Positions 11,464 to 23,251 of a stretch of 33,352 nucleotides of DNA are shown here, piece after piece. The DNA is from Cellulomonas uda. GTDB lineage: Bacteria; Actinomycetota; Actinomycetes; Actinomycetales; Cellulomonadaceae. The stretch spans positions 1 to 33,352 of the forward strand of contig NZ_BJLP01000047.1 of assembly GCF_006538705.1 (NCBI RefSeq). The letters are read 5' to 3'. Each line of letters begins with the position of its first letter. The first letter of the stretch is position 1. The notes under the pieces are model-generated. The model saw only the letters and a program-made list of their open reading frames with translations, searched no databases and had not been told where the DNA came from. The position numbers and the translations under genes were made by a program.

Positions 11464-11527
11464 CGGACCGCCCCGCGGCCTCGTCGTCCTCCCGTGGTCG
11501 GGCGCCCGGCCCGGGTGACCGACCCGT

Positions 11528-12469
11528 TCACTCCTTGCCCAGGTCACGCGCGGCGACCGTGACACGGTGCCCCGCGTCACGCAGCCGCGCGGCGATGGCC
11601 TCGCTGATCGCGACCGACCGGTGCTTGCCGCCCGTGCAGCCCACCGCGATGGTCACGTAGCGCTTCTCCTCGTTGAGGTAGCCGGCCAGCACCGGCTCGA
11701 GCGCCTCGACGTACCGGTCGACGAACTGCGTCGCCCCCGGTAGCCCCAGCACGTAGTCGCGCACCGGGCCGTCACGCCCCGTGAGATGCCGCAGCTCCGT
11801 CACCCAGTACGGGTTCGCGAGGAACCGCACGTCGACGACGTGGTCGGCGTCGAGCGGGATGCCGTACTTGAACCCGAACGACGTCACGTTGACGCGCAGG
11901 TGGTCGTCCGCGTCCCCCGCGACGAGCGATCGGACCTGCCGCGCGAGGTCGTGCACGTTGAGCTCGGACGTGTCGATCACGTTGTCCGCGCGCTCGCGGA
12001 TGTCCGACAGCACCGCGCGCTCCTCGCGGATCCCGTCGAGCAGCGTGCCCGTACCCTGCAGCGGGTGCGGCCGGCGCACCTGCTCGTAGCGGCGCACGAG
12101 CACCTCGTCCGACGCGTCGAGGAACAGGATCCGGTACTCGACACCCGCCGCGCGCAACCCGCCGAGGACCTCGGCGAGGTCGTCGAAGAACCCGCGCCCG
12201 CGCACGTCGATGACCGCGGCGACGCGGTGGGCGCGCGTCTCGGGCGGGCCGCTGGTGAGCATCCCGACGAGGTGAGTGAGCATCTGCGCGGGCAGGTTGT
12301 CGACGACATACCAGTCCAGGTCCTCGAGCACCGCGGCCGCCCGCGTGCGCCCCGCACCCGACATGCCCGTGATGACGAGAACCTGGGGCTGGTGGAGCCG
12401 GGGGTGCTCGGTCGCGGCGTCGATCGCCGGGATCCCGGCCGGGACCGTGATGGGCGAGGGCTCGGTCAT
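11528..12469 (-). CDS. rapZ: RNase adapter / nucleotide-binding protein RapZ
   Basis: RapZ (YvcJ) family P-loop protein; in E. coli it binds GlmZ/GlmY RNAs and controls glucosamine-6-phosphate synthase, while the actinobacterial role is less clear. The 313-residue product has the N-terminal P-loop GMSGAGRT (G35-T42) where the Walker lysine is arginine (R41), then [21 protein letters not shown], and the C-terminal signature [19 protein letters not shown] 12469 overlaps the uvrC stop by four bases, so it is translationally coupled to uvrC. Confidence 0.94.
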   Translation of the reverse strand: MTEPSPITVPAGIPAIDAATEHPRLHQPQVLVITGMSGAGRTRAAAVLEDLDWYVVDNLPAQMLTHLVGMLTSGPPETRAHRVAAVIDVRGRGFFDDLAEVLGGLRAAGVEYRILFLDASDEVLVRRYEQVRRPHPLQGTGTLLDGIREERAVLSDIRERADNVIDTSELNVHDLARQVRSLVAGDADDHLRVNVTSFGFKYGIPLDADHVVDVRFLANPYWVTELRHLTGRDGPVRDYVLGLPGATQFVDRYVEALEPVLAGYLNEEKRYVTIAVGCTGGKHRSVAISEAIAARLRDAGHRVTVAARDLGKE

Positions 12470-14472
12470 GTCCCCAGCATGCCAGCGGACGGGGCGAGAG
12501 CCTCGGTGGGCGCGGCGGTGTCGTCCGGCGCGAGCGCGGCGACGACCGCGGCGGCCGTCCGCTCCCCCATGCCGGGGACCGAAGCGATCTCCTCGACGCT
12601 CGCCGCCCGCAGGCGCTTGACCGAGCCGAAGTGCCGCAGCAGCGCCTTCTGCCGCGCCGGTCCCAGCCCGGGGACGTCGTCGAGCACCGACACCGTCATG
12701 CCCTTGCTGCGTCGCTTGCGGTGCGCCGTGATCGCGAACCGGTGCGCCTCGTCGCGCACGCGCTGCAGCAGGTACAGGCCCTCCGAGCTGCGCTGCAGGA
12801 TCACCGGGTAGTCGTCGCCCGGCACCCACACCTCCTCGAGCCGCTTCGCGAGGCCGCACAGCGCCACGTCGTCGATCCCGAGCTCCTCGAGCGCCCGCGC
12901 GGCCGCGGCGACCTGCGGGGGGCCGCCGTCGACGACGACGAGGTTCGGCGGGTACGCGAACCGACGCGGCCGCCCCGTCGTCTCGTCGATCGGGCCCGAG
13001 ACCAACCGCTCACCGTCCTCCGCGTCCGCGTCACCGAGCTCGACGTCGCCCGACTCGGAGCGCTCCGCCAGGTAACGGCGGAACCGGCGCGTGATCACCT
13101 CGTGCATGGCCTCGGTGTCGTCGGCCGCGCCCTCGCCGTGCCGTCCACGCACCGAGAACAGGCGGTACTCGCTCTTGCGGGCGAGGCCGTCCTCGAACAC
13201 GACCATCGACGCCGACTGGTACGTCCCCTGGTTGTGCGAGACGTCGTAGCACTCGATCCGCAGCGGCGCGGTGTCCAGGCCCAGCGCCTCCTGGATCTCG
13301 CGCAGCGCCTGGCTGCGCGACGTCAGGTCGCCCGCGCGCCGGGTGCGGTGCAGGTTCAGCGCGTGCTCGGCGTTGCGGTGCACCGTCGCCGCCAGCTCGC
13401 GCTTGTCCCCGCGCTGGGGCACGCGGACCCGTACCCGCGAGCCGCGCAGCCCCGTGAGCCACGACTCGACCTGGTCGACGTCGGTCGGCAGCACCGGCAC
13501 CAGCACCTCGCGCGGCACCGCGGTGCCGTCCGCCTCGTCCGTGCCGTAGACCTGCTGCAGCAGGTGCTCCACCAGGCCCGCGTCGTCGACGTCCTCGACC
13601 TTCTCGACGACCCAGCCACGCTGGCCCCGGATCCGACCGTCGCGCACGTGGAACACCTGCACCGCGGCCTCGAGGTCGTCGCCCGCGAGGCCGAACACGT
13701 CCGCCTCGGTGCCGTCCGGGAGCACCACGGCGTTGCGCTCCGTCGCGCGGCGCAGCGTCTGGATGTCGTCGCGCAGGCGTGCGGCGCGCTCGTAGTCGAG
13801 CTCCGCGGCCGCCTCCTGCATGCGGCGGGTCAGCCGCTTCTCGAACCGGGTGGTGTCCCCGGCCATGAAGTCGCAGAAGTCCTGCGCGAGCCGGTGGTGG
13901 TCCTCGGGCGAGATCCGTCCCACGCACGGGGCGGAGCACTTGTCGATGTAGCCGAGGAGGCACGGGCGTCCCTGCTGGTGCGCGCGCTTGAACACCCCCG
14001 CCGAGCAGGTGCGCACGGGGAACACGCGCAGCAGCAGGTCGACCGTCTCGCGGATCGCCCACGCGTGCGCGTAGGGGCCGAAGTACCGCGTCCCCTTGCG
14101 CTTGGCGCCGCGCATCACCTGCACGCGCGGGAACTCGTCCGCGAGCGTGACCGCCAGGTAGGGGTACGACTTGTCGTCGCGGTACTTCACGTTGAACCGC
14201 GGGTCGAACTCCTTGATCCACGAGTACTCGAGCGCGAGCGCCTCGACCTCGGTGCCCACGACCGTCCACTGCACCGACGCCGCCGTGGTCACCATCGTCT
14301 GCGTGCGCGGGTGCAGCCCCGCCACGTCCTGGAAGTAGCTGTTGAGCCGCTGCCGCAGGCTCTTGGCCTTGCCGACGTAGATGACGCGGCCGTCACCGTC
14401 GCGGAACCGGTACACGCCCGGCGAGTCGGGGATCTCCCCCGGTGCCGGTCGGTAGGTCGCGGGATCAGCCAT
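12466..14472 (-). CDS. uvrC: Excinuclease ABC subunit C
   Basis: Makes the two incisions in nucleotide excision repair after UvrB loading. The 668-residue protein has the N-terminal GIY-YIG nuclease domain (SPGVYRFRD through [18 protein letters not shown], residues about 18-48), a cysteine cluster ([21 protein letters not shown]), a UVR UvrB-binding motif ([20 protein letters not shown]), the RNase-H-like nuclease domain ([35 protein letters not shown]) and C-terminal helix-hairpin-helix repeats ([26 protein letters not shown]). ATG 14472 has no clear Shine-Dalgarno but a TAGGCT hexamer six bases upstream. Confidence 0.96.
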   Translation of the reverse strand: MADPATYRPAPGEIPDSPGVYRFRDGDGRVIYVGKAKSLRQRLNSYFQDVAGLHPRTQTMVTTAASVQWTVVGTEVEALALEYSWIKEFDPRFNVKYRDDKSYPYLAVTLADEFPRVQVMRGAKRKGTRYFGPYAHAWAIRETVDLLLRVFPVRTCSAGVFKRAHQQGRPCLLGYIDKCSAPCVGRISPEDHHRLAQDFCDFMAGDTTRFEKRLTRRMQEAAAELDYERAARLRDDIQTLRRATERNAVVLPDGTEADVFGLAGDDLEAAVQVFHVRDGRIRGQRGWVVEKVEDVDDAGLVEHLLQQVYGTDEADGTAVPREVLVPVLPTDVDQVESWLTGLRGSRVRVRVPQRGDKRELAATVHRNAEHALNLHRTRRAGDLTSRSQALREIQEALGLDTAPLRIECYDVSHNQGTYQSASMVVFEDGLARKSEYRLFSVRGRHGEGAADDTEAMHEVITRRFRRYLAERSESGDVELGDADAEDGERLVSGPIDETTGRPRRFAYPPNLVVVDGGPPQVAAAARALEELGIDDVALCGLAKRLEEVWVPGDDYPVILQRSSEGLYLLQRVRDEAHRFAITAHRKRRSKGMTVSVLDDVPGLGPARQKALLRHFGSVKRLRAASVEEIASVPGMGERTAAAVVAALAPDDTAAPTEALAPSAGMLGT

Positions 14473-14478
14473 GGTCCG

Positions 14479-14484
14479 AGCCTA
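14479..14484 (-). promoter_or_regulatory. -10 element of uvrC, leaderless arrangement
   Basis: TAGGCT on the minus strand is separated from ATG 14472 by exactly six bases. The lack of a Shine-Dalgarno and this spacing fit a leaderless mRNA. No clear -35 is seen. Confidence 0.5.
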
Positions 14485-14590
14485 GTTCGCACCGCGGACA
14501 CACCCCAGGGTGCCCCGGGCCGTCGAGGGCTCGACCGGCCGGCCGCCACGCCGGACGACGGCACGGCCCGCGCCCGGCACCGGGTGCCGC

Positions 14591-14596
14591 TAGCGT
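14591..14596 (+). promoter_or_regulatory. -10 element of the OsmC-like gene, leaderless arrangement
   Basis: TAGCGT lies six bases before ATG 14603, and no Shine-Dalgarno is present. This fits a leaderless transcript. Confidence 0.45.
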
Positions 14597-14602
14597 GTCG
14601 AC

Positions 14603-15106
14603 ATGGCGCAGCTGCTGCACTCCTACTCGGTGGACCTGACCTGGACCGGAGCGGGCGAGGCGGGGACGTCGACGTACACGTCGTACGGTCGCGACCACGA
14701 GCTCACGTCGGGCGACAAGCTGCCCCTGCCGGGCACCTCGGACCCGGGCTTCCGGGGAGACCCGTCGCGGTGGTCGCCGGAGGACCTCGTCGTGGGCGCG
14801 CTCGCCCAGTGCCACATGCTCTGGTTCCTGCACCTCGCGGCGGCAGCGGGCGTGGTCGTCGTCGGTTACGCCGACGCCGCGTCCGGGACCATGCGGATCG
14901 AGGCGGCCGGGCACGGGCAGTTCACCGAGGTCGTCCTGCGCCCGCGCGTGGTCGTCCGCACCCGGGTGCTGGCCGACGGGCAGCCTGTGACCGACGGCGT
15001 CCTGGCCGACCTGCACCACCGCGCTCACGAGCACTGCTTCGTCGCGCGCTCGGTCAACTTCACCGTGCGGCACGAGCCCGTCCCCGTGGCGTTCGAGCGG
15101 GTCTGA
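14603..15106 (+). CDS. OsmC/Ohr-family peroxide-resistance protein
   Basis: A 167-residue OsmC-like protein. The family reduces organic hydroperoxides with two reactive cysteines; here C70 (ALAQCHM, at the start of the long central helix) and C145 (HEHCFVARS) occupy the expected places. The N-terminal half carries the beta-strand region, including YGRDHEL and PEDLVVGALAQCH. It stands alone on the plus strand, divergent from uvrC and convergent with uvrA. Whether it acts on organic hydroperoxides (Ohr) or has a broader OsmC role cannot be told. Confidence 0.85.
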   Translation: MAQLLHSYSVDLTWTGAGEAGTSTYTSYGRDHELTSGDKLPLPGTSDPGFRGDPSRWSPEDLVVGALAQCHMLWFLHLAAAAGVVVVGYADAASGTMRIEAAGHGQFTEVVLRPRVVVRTRVLADGQPVTDGVLADLHHRAHEHCFVARSVNFTVRHEPVPVAFERV

Positions 15107-15121
15107 GGAGCGCACCGGCAG

Positions 15122-15151
15122 GACCGCACCGACGCGCGCGGCGCGGCGGTC
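15122..15151. terminator. Possible shared terminator, osmC-like / uvrA
   Basis: GACCGC (15122-15127) and GCGGTC (15146-15151) pair around an 18-base, G/C-only-like loop in the 65-base convergent gap. The stem is short, so this is weak. Confidence 0.25.
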
Positions 15152-15171
15152 GGCGGGGGCCATGCGCACGC

Positions 15172-18033
<2,862 letters not shown>

Positions 18034-18040
18034 GGCGTGC

Positions 18041-18046
18041 AGTCTA
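18041..18046 (-). promoter_or_regulatory. -10 element of uvrA
   Basis: TAGACT on the minus strand lies seven bases before the GTG start, consistent with a leaderless or near-leaderless transcript. The LexA box lies 17 bases further upstream, overlapping the -35 region. Confidence 0.6.
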
Positions 18047-18063
18047 CGTTCCACCGCTGACAA

Positions 18064-18079
18064 TCGCACACCCGTTCGA
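18064..18079. promoter_or_regulatory. LexA-binding (SOS) box of uvrA
   Basis: TCGCACACCCGTTCGA matches the actinobacterial SOS box (TCGAAC-N4-GTTCGA) at 11 of 12 arm positions; only one base (A to C) differs in the left arm. It is centred about 38 bases before the uvrA start, where a bound repressor would cover the -35 region. It lies between the divergent uvrA and GH15 genes, so an effect on the latter is possible. Confidence 0.8.
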
Positions 18080-18168
18080 TCCTCCTGGTGAGCAGCCACG
18101 CCACCCGCGGCCGCCCCGGCGCCGTCGTCGTGCCGAGCGTGCCCGATCACCCCATGCTGGGACGCACC

Positions 18169-20112
18169 ATGACGACAGAACCGACCACGACCGGCGACCC
18201 GACGGTGACCGACGAACCGACAGCGACCGACGAACCGACAGTGACCGACGAACCGACCGTCGCCGCCGATCCGCCCACGGGCCCCACCGCGTCGATCGCG
18301 TCCACCGGACCCGAGCCCCTGCCCGTCCCCGTCGCCGAGTACGCGGTCGTCGGCGACGGGCGCACGACCGCGCTCGTCTCCCGCCGCGGCTCGATCGACT
18401 GGCTGTGCCTGCCGCACGTCGACTCGGCGGCGTGCTTCGCACGACTGCTCGGCACGGAGGACAACGGCCGCTGGCTGCTGACCGTCCCCGACGCGCACGA
18501 GGTCACGCGTCGCTACCTCGACGACTCGTTCGTCCTCGAGACGACGTATCGCTCCCCCACCGGCACCGCCGTCGTCACCGACTCGATGCCCATCTCCGAC
18601 GGACGGGCGGACCTCGTGCGGCACGTGCGGTGCACGCGGGGCACGGTGCGCGTCGAGCACGAGTGGGTGGTGCGCTTCGGCTACGGCGGCATCGAGCCGT
18701 GGGTCACGCGCACCGGCGGCCCCGACGCGCGGATCCGCGCGGTGGCCGGACCGGACGCGCTCGTCCTGCGCGGGACGCGCCTGCCGCACGCCGACGACCA
18801 CCGGCACCGCGACGCGTTCGAGCTGCGGGAGGGCGAGGAGCTCGAGCTCGACCTCACGTGGTCACGCTCGTGGGAGCCGGTGCCACCGCCCCTGGCGGCG
18901 GCGACCCGGGTCGACACGACGCGCGTCGCGTGGGGGCTGTGGGCGCGCGGCGCACGGTACGCGGGGCCGCACCGCGAGGCCGTCGTGCGCTCGCTGCTCG
19001 TGCTGCGGCTCCTCACCGACTTCGAGACGGGCGGCATCGCCGCCGCGGCGACGACGAGCCTGCCCGAGGACTTCGGCGGCGCACGCAACTGGGACTACCG
19101 CTACTGCTGGCTGCGCGACGCCGCGATGACGCTCGAGGCGCTCCTCGAGCAGGGGTTCCGCGACGAGGCGACCCAGTGGCGCGACTGGCTGCTGCGCGCC
19201 GTCGCCGGCGACCCCACCGACCTGCAGATCATGTACCGCGTCGACGGCGGGCGTGACCTGCCCGAGCGTGAGCTCGGACACCTGCCGGGCTACGCCGGCT
19301 CCCGCCCGGTGCGGCTCGGCAACGCCGCGGTCGGCCAGGTCCAGAACGACGTGCTGGGCGAGGTCATGTGCGCGCTGCACGAGGCACGCCGTGCCGGGAT
19401 CACCGAGTCCGCGGACTCGTGGTCGCTCCAGCGCCACCTCCTCGAGGCGCTGCTGCGGCACTGGCGCGACCCGGACCGCGGGATCTGGGAGGTGCGCGGC
19501 GACCCCCGGCACTTCGTGCACTCGAAGGTCATGGCCTGGGCCGCGGTCGACCGCGCGGTGCGCGCCGTCGAGGAGCACGGCCTGTCCGGGCCGGTCGACC
19601 GCTGGCGCGCGGCGCGTGCGGAGATCCATGCGGACGTGCTGGCCCACGGCTGGGACGCGGACCGCGGGACGTTCGTGCAGCACTACGGCGCGACGCACAC
19701 CGACGCCTCGCTCCTGCAGATCCTCCAGGTCGGTTTCCTGCCGCCCGACGACCCTCGCGTCCTCGGCACGCTCGCCGCGGTGCGCGCCGAGCTGGAGGTC
19801 GCCCCGGGGCTGCTGCGCCGCTACCGCACCGAACGGACCGACGACGGTGTGCCCGGCGGCGAGCACGCCTTCCTCGCGTGCTCGTTCTGGCTCGCGGAGG
19901 CGCTCGCCCGCACGGGGCAGGTCGACGAGGCGTGCGAGGTGCTGGACGGGCTCGTCGGGCTGACGAACGACGTCGGTCTCCTCGCCGAGCAGTACGACCC
20001 GGTCGGGCGCCGGATGGCCGGCAACGTGCCCCAGGCGCTGTCGCACCTCGCGCTCGTGCGTGCGGCCCACGCCGTCGGGCTGGCCACGGGCGCCTCGGAG
20101 GGACCCGCATGA
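18169..20112 (+). CDS. Glycoside hydrolase family 15 protein (trehalase/glucoamylase-like)
   Basis: A 647-residue GH15 enzyme, most like the intracellular trehalase/glucoamylase-type proteins common in actinobacteria. The N-terminal beta domain begins near residue 55 ([33 protein letters not shown]); the (alpha/alpha)6 barrel carries [13 protein letters not shown] (from R306), RELGHLPGY with likely catalytic acid E368, [18 protein letters not shown], and LLAEQYDP with likely base E607, then [13 protein letters not shown]. No signal peptide. About 50 N-terminal residues are low-complexity with a TVTDEP repeat. I chose ATG 18169 (GGGA upstream); ATG 18154 and GTG 18088 are alternatives. Substrate (trehalose or alpha-glucan) is not fixed by sequence. 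Its stop overlaps the next gene (ATGA). Confidence 0.88.
   Translation: MTTEPTTTGDPTVTDEPTATDEPTVTDEPTVAADPPTGPTASIASTGPEPLPVPVAEYAVVGDGRTTALVSRRGSIDWLCLPHVDSAACFARLLGTEDNGRWLLTVPDAHEVTRRYLDDSFVLETTYRSPTGTAVVTDSMPISDGRADLVRHVRCTRGTVRVEHEWVVRFGYGGIEPWVTRTGGPDARIRAVAGPDALVLRGTRLPHADDHRHRDAFELREGEELELDLTWSRSWEPVPPPLAAATRVDTTRVAWGLWARGARYAGPHREAVVRSLLVLRLLTDFETGGIAAAATTSLPEDFGGARNWDYRYCWLRDAAMTLEALLEQGFRDEATQWRDWLLRAVAGDPTDLQIMYRVDGGRDLPERELGHLPGYAGSRPVRLGNAAVGQVQNDVLGEVMCALHEARRAGITESADSWSLQRHLLEALLRHWRDPDRGIWEVRGDPRHFVHSKVMAWAAVDRAVRAVEEHGLSGPVDRWRAARAEIHADVLAHGWDADRGTFVQHYGATHTDASLLQILQVGFLPPDDPRVLGTLAAVRAELEVAPGLLRRYRTERTDDGVPGGEHAFLACSFWLAEALARTGQVDEACEVLDGLVGLTNDVGLLAEQYDPVGRRMAGNVPQALSHLALVRAAHAVGLATGASEGPA
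18202..18273 (+). repeat. 18-bp tandem repeat coding for a T-x-T-D-E-P hexapeptide
   Basis: Three near-identical 18-bp units (18202-18219, 18220-18237, 18238-18255; 1-2 differences) and a degenerate fourth (18256-18273) encode [24 protein letters not shown] in the N-terminal tail of the GH15 protein. Confidence 0.9.
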
Positions 20113-20822
20113 GCACGGCACCCTGGACCGGTCACGTGACGCCCGGCGGCCCGACCGCGGTGCGGGTGCTCGACGAGGTCGAGCTCCGCAAGGCGTCGGT
20201 CGGGCCGATGGACAACAACGCCTACCTGCTGACGTGCCGCCGCGACGGCGCGCAGCTGCTCGTCGACGCCGCCGCCGACCCGGACCGCCTGCTCGCGCTG
20301 GTGCGCGAGGGCGACGCGAGCGCCCGGCTCGACCTGGTCGTCACGACGCACCGGCACCGCGACCATGTCGGAGCGCTCGCGTCGGTCGTCGCGGTGACGG
20401 GTGCGCGGACGGCCGCCGGCGCCGACGACGCGGACGCGATCACCGAGGCGACGGGCGTGCCGGTCGGGCGGCGCCTGCACGACGGCGACCTGCTGGTCGT
20501 CGGGCACGTCACGCTCGAGGTGGTCGCGCTGCGCGGCCACACGCCCGGGTCGGTCGCGCTCGCCTACCGCGAGCCCGAGCACACGCACGTCCCGGGCGCG
20601 GCGCCCGGCCGGGTGCACCTGCTGACGGGCGACTCGCTGTTCCCCGGTGGGGTCGGCCGCACCACGACCCCGCAGGACTTCACGTCGCTGTACGACGACG
20701 TCGTCGCCCGAGTCTTCGACCGGTTCGACGATGAGACGTGGGTGTACCCCGGTCACGGGCGCGACACGACGCTCGGGGCGGAACGTCCGCACCTCGCGCA
20801 GTGGCGCGCCCGGGGCTGGTGA
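20109..20822 (+). CDS. Metallo-beta-lactamase-fold hydrolase (glyoxalase II-like)
   Basis: A 237-residue MBL-fold protein. The metal motif is THRHRDHVG with H81, H83, D85, H86; further ligands are expected in LRGHTPGSVAL (His), LTGDSLFPGGVGRT (Asp) and VYPGHGRDT (His). The arrangement resembles glyoxalase II-like thioester hydrolases, but the substrate is unknown. The ATG shares four bases with the GH15 stop, so the two are translationally coupled. It ends 24 bases from the stop of the convergent acyl-CoA-dehydrogenase-like gene, with a hairpin between. Confidence 0.87.
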   Translation: MSTAPWTGHVTPGGPTAVRVLDEVELRKASVGPMDNNAYLLTCRRDGAQLLVDAAADPDRLLALVREGDASARLDLVVTTHRHRDHVGALASVVAVTGARTAAGADDADAITEATGVPVGRRLHDGDLLVVGHVTLEVVALRGHTPGSVALAYREPEHTHVPGAAPGRVHLLTGDSLFPGGVGRTTTPQDFTSLYDDVVARVFDRFDDETWVYPGHGRDTTLGAERPHLAQWRARGW

Positions 20823-20839
20823 CGGCGCTCGCGCGCCGT
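20822..20839. terminator. Hairpin between convergent genes
   Basis: ACGGCGC (20822-20828) and GCGCCGT (20833-20839) form a perfect 7-bp stem with a TCGC loop, lying directly between the MBL-fold gene stop and the stop of the convergent gene. It could serve both directions. Confidence 0.55.
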
Positions 20840-20846
20840 AGGCGCG

Positions 20847-22004
20847 TCAGGCCTCCGGCGGGCCGAGCACGGACGTGGCCACCGTCGCGTGCGCGGACTC
20901 GTCGTCGGACGGGTGGAAGATCCCCGCGAGCACGTCTCGGTAGAGCCGGCCCAGCTCGTTGCCGCTGAAGTACGACCCGCCGCCCGACGCGCGCAGCGCG
21001 AGCTCGACGACCTGGCGCGCCGACTCCGTCGCGCGGACCTTGAGCCCCACGAGCTGGGCGAACCAGCGCGCGCCGTGGTCCACCCGCTCGTCGACGTCGC
21101 GCGCGAGCGCGAACACCTGCAGCTCGGCGCCGTCCTGCAGCAGCGCGGCGTCGGCGATGCGCCACCGGATGTCGGGGTCCTGCGCATACGCTCGCCCTCC
21201 GTTCTTGAGCGAGGTCCGACGACGAGCGGCCGCGACCGCGAGCTCGACCGCGCGGCGCCCGATGCCCGTGTAGACCGCGCCGAGCAGGATCTCGAACACG
21301 GAGAACAACGCGAACATGAACGAGTCGGCGGACGGCCCGGCGGGCAGGCTGCGGTACACACGCCCGGGCGGCGCGTAGGCGCCGTCCAGCACGGTCGTCG
21401 TCGACTGCGTGGCACGCATACCCAGCGTGTCCCAGTCGTCCTTGGCCGTGACGCCCTCCCGCCCGACGACGCCGTGGACGAGGCGCGGGTCGGCCGGGTC
21501 CGAGTCGTCGAGACCGAACGTCGCGAGCCGCGTCCACACGGGCGACAGGGACGTGAAGATCTTGGTGCCGAAGAACCTGTAGCCCCCGTCCGCCTGGCGC
21601 TCGGCGCGGGTCCGCGAGCCGAACATCACCAGGTCGTTGCCGGCCTCCGAGTTGCCGAACGCGAACACCTCACCGTCCGCCGCGTCCTGCAGGACGAACT
21701 CGAACGCCTCGTCCCCGCGCTCGACGAGCTGCGCCGCCAGGCCGGTCACGACGAGGTGCATGTTCACGGCCAGCGCCGTCGCGGGCGCCGCGGCGGCGAG
21801 CCGGACCTGCTCGCGTGCGACCTCCTCCAGGGTGAGCCCTGAACCACCGAGCCGCCGCGGCACGAACGCCCGCAGGTAGCCGGCCTCCGCGAGCTCCGCG
21901 AGGTCGTCGTGCGGGAACGTGTTCTCGCGGTCGTGAGCCGCGGCGCGCTCGTGCACACGGGTCAGCAGGTCGTCGGTGAGGAGTGTGCGCAGCTCGCGCG
22001 CCAT
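20847..22004 (-). CDS. Acyl-CoA dehydrogenase-family flavoprotein
   Basis: A 385-residue protein with the three-part acyl-CoA dehydrogenase fold: N-terminal helices (RELRTLLTDDLL, then GYLRAFVPRRLGGSGLTLEEVAREQ), a middle beta domain with the flavin-contact segment FGNSEAGNDL and GYRFFGTKIFTS, WDTLGMRATQS, and a C-terminal helical bundle ending near SGGGSYFSGNELGRLYRD. The terminal motif resembles the acyl-CoA dehydrogenase and flavin-dependent monooxygenase (DszC-like) superfamily; the catalytic base cannot be assigned by eye. GAGG precedes ATG 22004. It follows the aldo/keto reductase by 49 bases on the same strand, and may share a transcript. Confidence 0.82.
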   Translation of the reverse strand: MARELRTLLTDDLLTRVHERAAAHDRENTFPHDDLAELAEAGYLRAFVPRRLGGSGLTLEEVAREQVRLAAAAPATALAVNMHLVVTGLAAQLVERGDEAFEFVLQDAADGEVFAFGNSEAGNDLVMFGSRTRAERQADGGYRFFGTKIFTSLSPVWTRLATFGLDDSDPADPRLVHGVVGREGVTAKDDWDTLGMRATQSTTTVLDGAYAPPGRVYRSLPAGPSADSFMFALFSVFEILLGAVYTGIGRRAVELAVAAARRRTSLKNGGRAYAQDPDIRWRIADAALLQDGAELQVFALARDVDERVDHGARWFAQLVGLKVRATESARQVVELALRASGGGSYFSGNELGRLYRDVLAGIFHPSDDESAHATVATSVLGPPEA

Positions 22005-22053
22005 GGTCGCCTCGTCTCGTGCTCGGGTCGGTCGGTGATCGGGTGCCGCGGGG

Positions 22054-22869
22054 TCAGCTCACGAGGTCCGGGTGGGAGCCGGAGCGCTCACCGCGGTCGA
22101 GCGCCGCGATCCGCTGGTGGTCCCGCGGGGTCAGCTCGAGGTCCGCCCCGGCGAGGTTCTCGCGGATGCGCGCGGGCGTCACCGACTTCGGGACGACCGC
22201 GACACCCAGGTCGAGGTGCCAACGCAGGACCACCTGCGCGACGCTCGCGCCGTGCTCACGCGCGATGTCGAGCAGGACGGGATCCTCCAGGACGGCGCCC
22301 CGGCCCAGCGGCGACCACGCCTGCGTCACGATGCCGAGCTCGGAGTGCAGCGCGCGCAGCTCGCGCTGCTGCAGGTACGGGTGCAGCTCGACCTGGTTCA
22401 CCACGGGCACCTCACCCGAGTCCTCCACGATGCGCTCCAGGTGGTCGGGCTGGAAGTTCGAGACGCCCACCGACCGCACGCGGCCCTCGTCGCGCAGCCG
22501 CAGCAACGTGCGCCACGTCGGCACGTACTGCTCCCGCGCCGGAGCGGGCCAGTGGATCAGGTACAGGTCCGGCGCGCCGAGCCCCAGGCGCCCGACCGAC
22601 TCCTCGAACGCCGCCTCGGCGCGGTCGCCCTGCGCGTCGTTCCACAGCTTCGTCGTGACGAAGACGTCGTCCCGGTCGAGGCCGCTGGCGCGCACCGCGC
22701 GCCCCACCGCGGCCTCGTTGCGGTACAGCGTCGCCGTGTCGACGAGCCGGTACCCCGCCGTCAGCGCCTCGGCCACCGCGGGCTGCGCGGCCTCGTCGGA
22801 CACCTTGTAGACCCCGAAGCCGAGGACCGGCATGCGCATGCCGTCGGCGAGCGTCACGCGAGTCGTCAT
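22054..22869 (-). CDS. Aldo/keto reductase
   Basis: A 271-residue NADPH-dependent reductase of the AKR5-like (2,5-diketo-gluconate reductase type) family, reducing carbonyls to alcohols in the cytosol. The tetrad is intact: D44 and Y49 (VDTATLYRNE), K74 (VTTKLWN), H106 (LIHWPAP). NADPH-binding blocks GVSNFQPDHLERI, NQVELHPYLQQ, AWSPLGRGAVL and VVPKSVTPARIRENL follow. I chose ATG 22869, which gives the usual TRVTLADGMRMPVLGFG start; the upstream open frame is shadow of the divergent yciI-like gene. Substrate unknown. Confidence 0.9.
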   Translation of the reverse strand: MTTRVTLADGMRMPVLGFGVYKVSDEAAQPAVAEALTAGYRLVDTATLYRNEAAVGRAVRASGLDRDDVFVTTKLWNDAQGDRAEAAFEESVGRLGLGAPDLYLIHWPAPAREQYVPTWRTLLRLRDEGRVRSVGVSNFQPDHLERIVEDSGEVPVVNQVELHPYLQQRELRALHSELGIVTQAWSPLGRGAVLEDPVLLDIAREHGASVAQVVLRWHLDLGVAVVPKSVTPARIRENLAGADLELTPRDHQRIAALDRGERSGSHPDLVS

Positions 22870-22959
22870 CCCGCCACTCTGCCACCCGACCAGGCCCGAC
22901 GCGTGCCGGTGGCCGGTCGGTGTGCGCCATCCCACGTCGCGTTCGGGCAGGATGTCGCC

Positions 22960-23244
22960 ATGGCCACCTTCGCCGTCCGCTACACCTACGACGAGCGCAC
23001 CGACGCTCGCGACCACTTCCGCCCCGAGCACCGCGCCTACCTCGCGGGCCTCGCCGACGTGGGCGCGCTCAAGGGCTCCGGACCGTGGACGGACGGCGCG
23101 CCCGGCGCGCTGCTCGTCCTCGTCGCGGACGACGAGGAGCGCCTGCGGGCGATGCTCGCGGACGACCCGTTCCAGCGCGAGGGCCTCGTCGCCGAGACCG
23201 AGGTGCGCGGCTGGGACGTCGTGCTCGGTCCCTGGGCCTCCTGA
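22960..23244 (+). CDS. YciI-like (YCII domain) protein
   Basis: A 94-residue single-domain protein with the YCII ferredoxin-like fold: strand FAVRYTYDE, helix with RPEHRAYLAGLAD, GALKGSGPWTDGAPGALLVLVAD, helix DEERLRAMLADDPFQREGL and the final strand WDVVLGPW. The conserved His in RPEH and Asp in DDPF are the usual putative active-site pair. The biochemical role of the family is poorly known. AGGA lies 7 bases before ATG 22960. It is divergent from the aldo/keto reductase with a 90-base gap that may hold both promoters. Confidence 0.85.
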   Translation: MATFAVRYTYDERTDARDHFRPEHRAYLAGLADVGALKGSGPWTDGAPGALLVLVADDEERLRAMLADDPFQREGLVAETEVRGWDVVLGPWAS

Positions 23245-23251
23245 CCCCGCC

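Noticed and set aside
14473..14500. GAAC motif upstream of uvrC as a LexA box
   Set aside because: Only one half-site (CGAAC) is present; the other arm reads CTCGG and not GTTCG.
18034..18807. Upstream extension of uvrA
   Set aside because: It is antisense to the GH15 gene, contains low-complexity repeats from the complementary strand and crosses the LexA box and -10 element.
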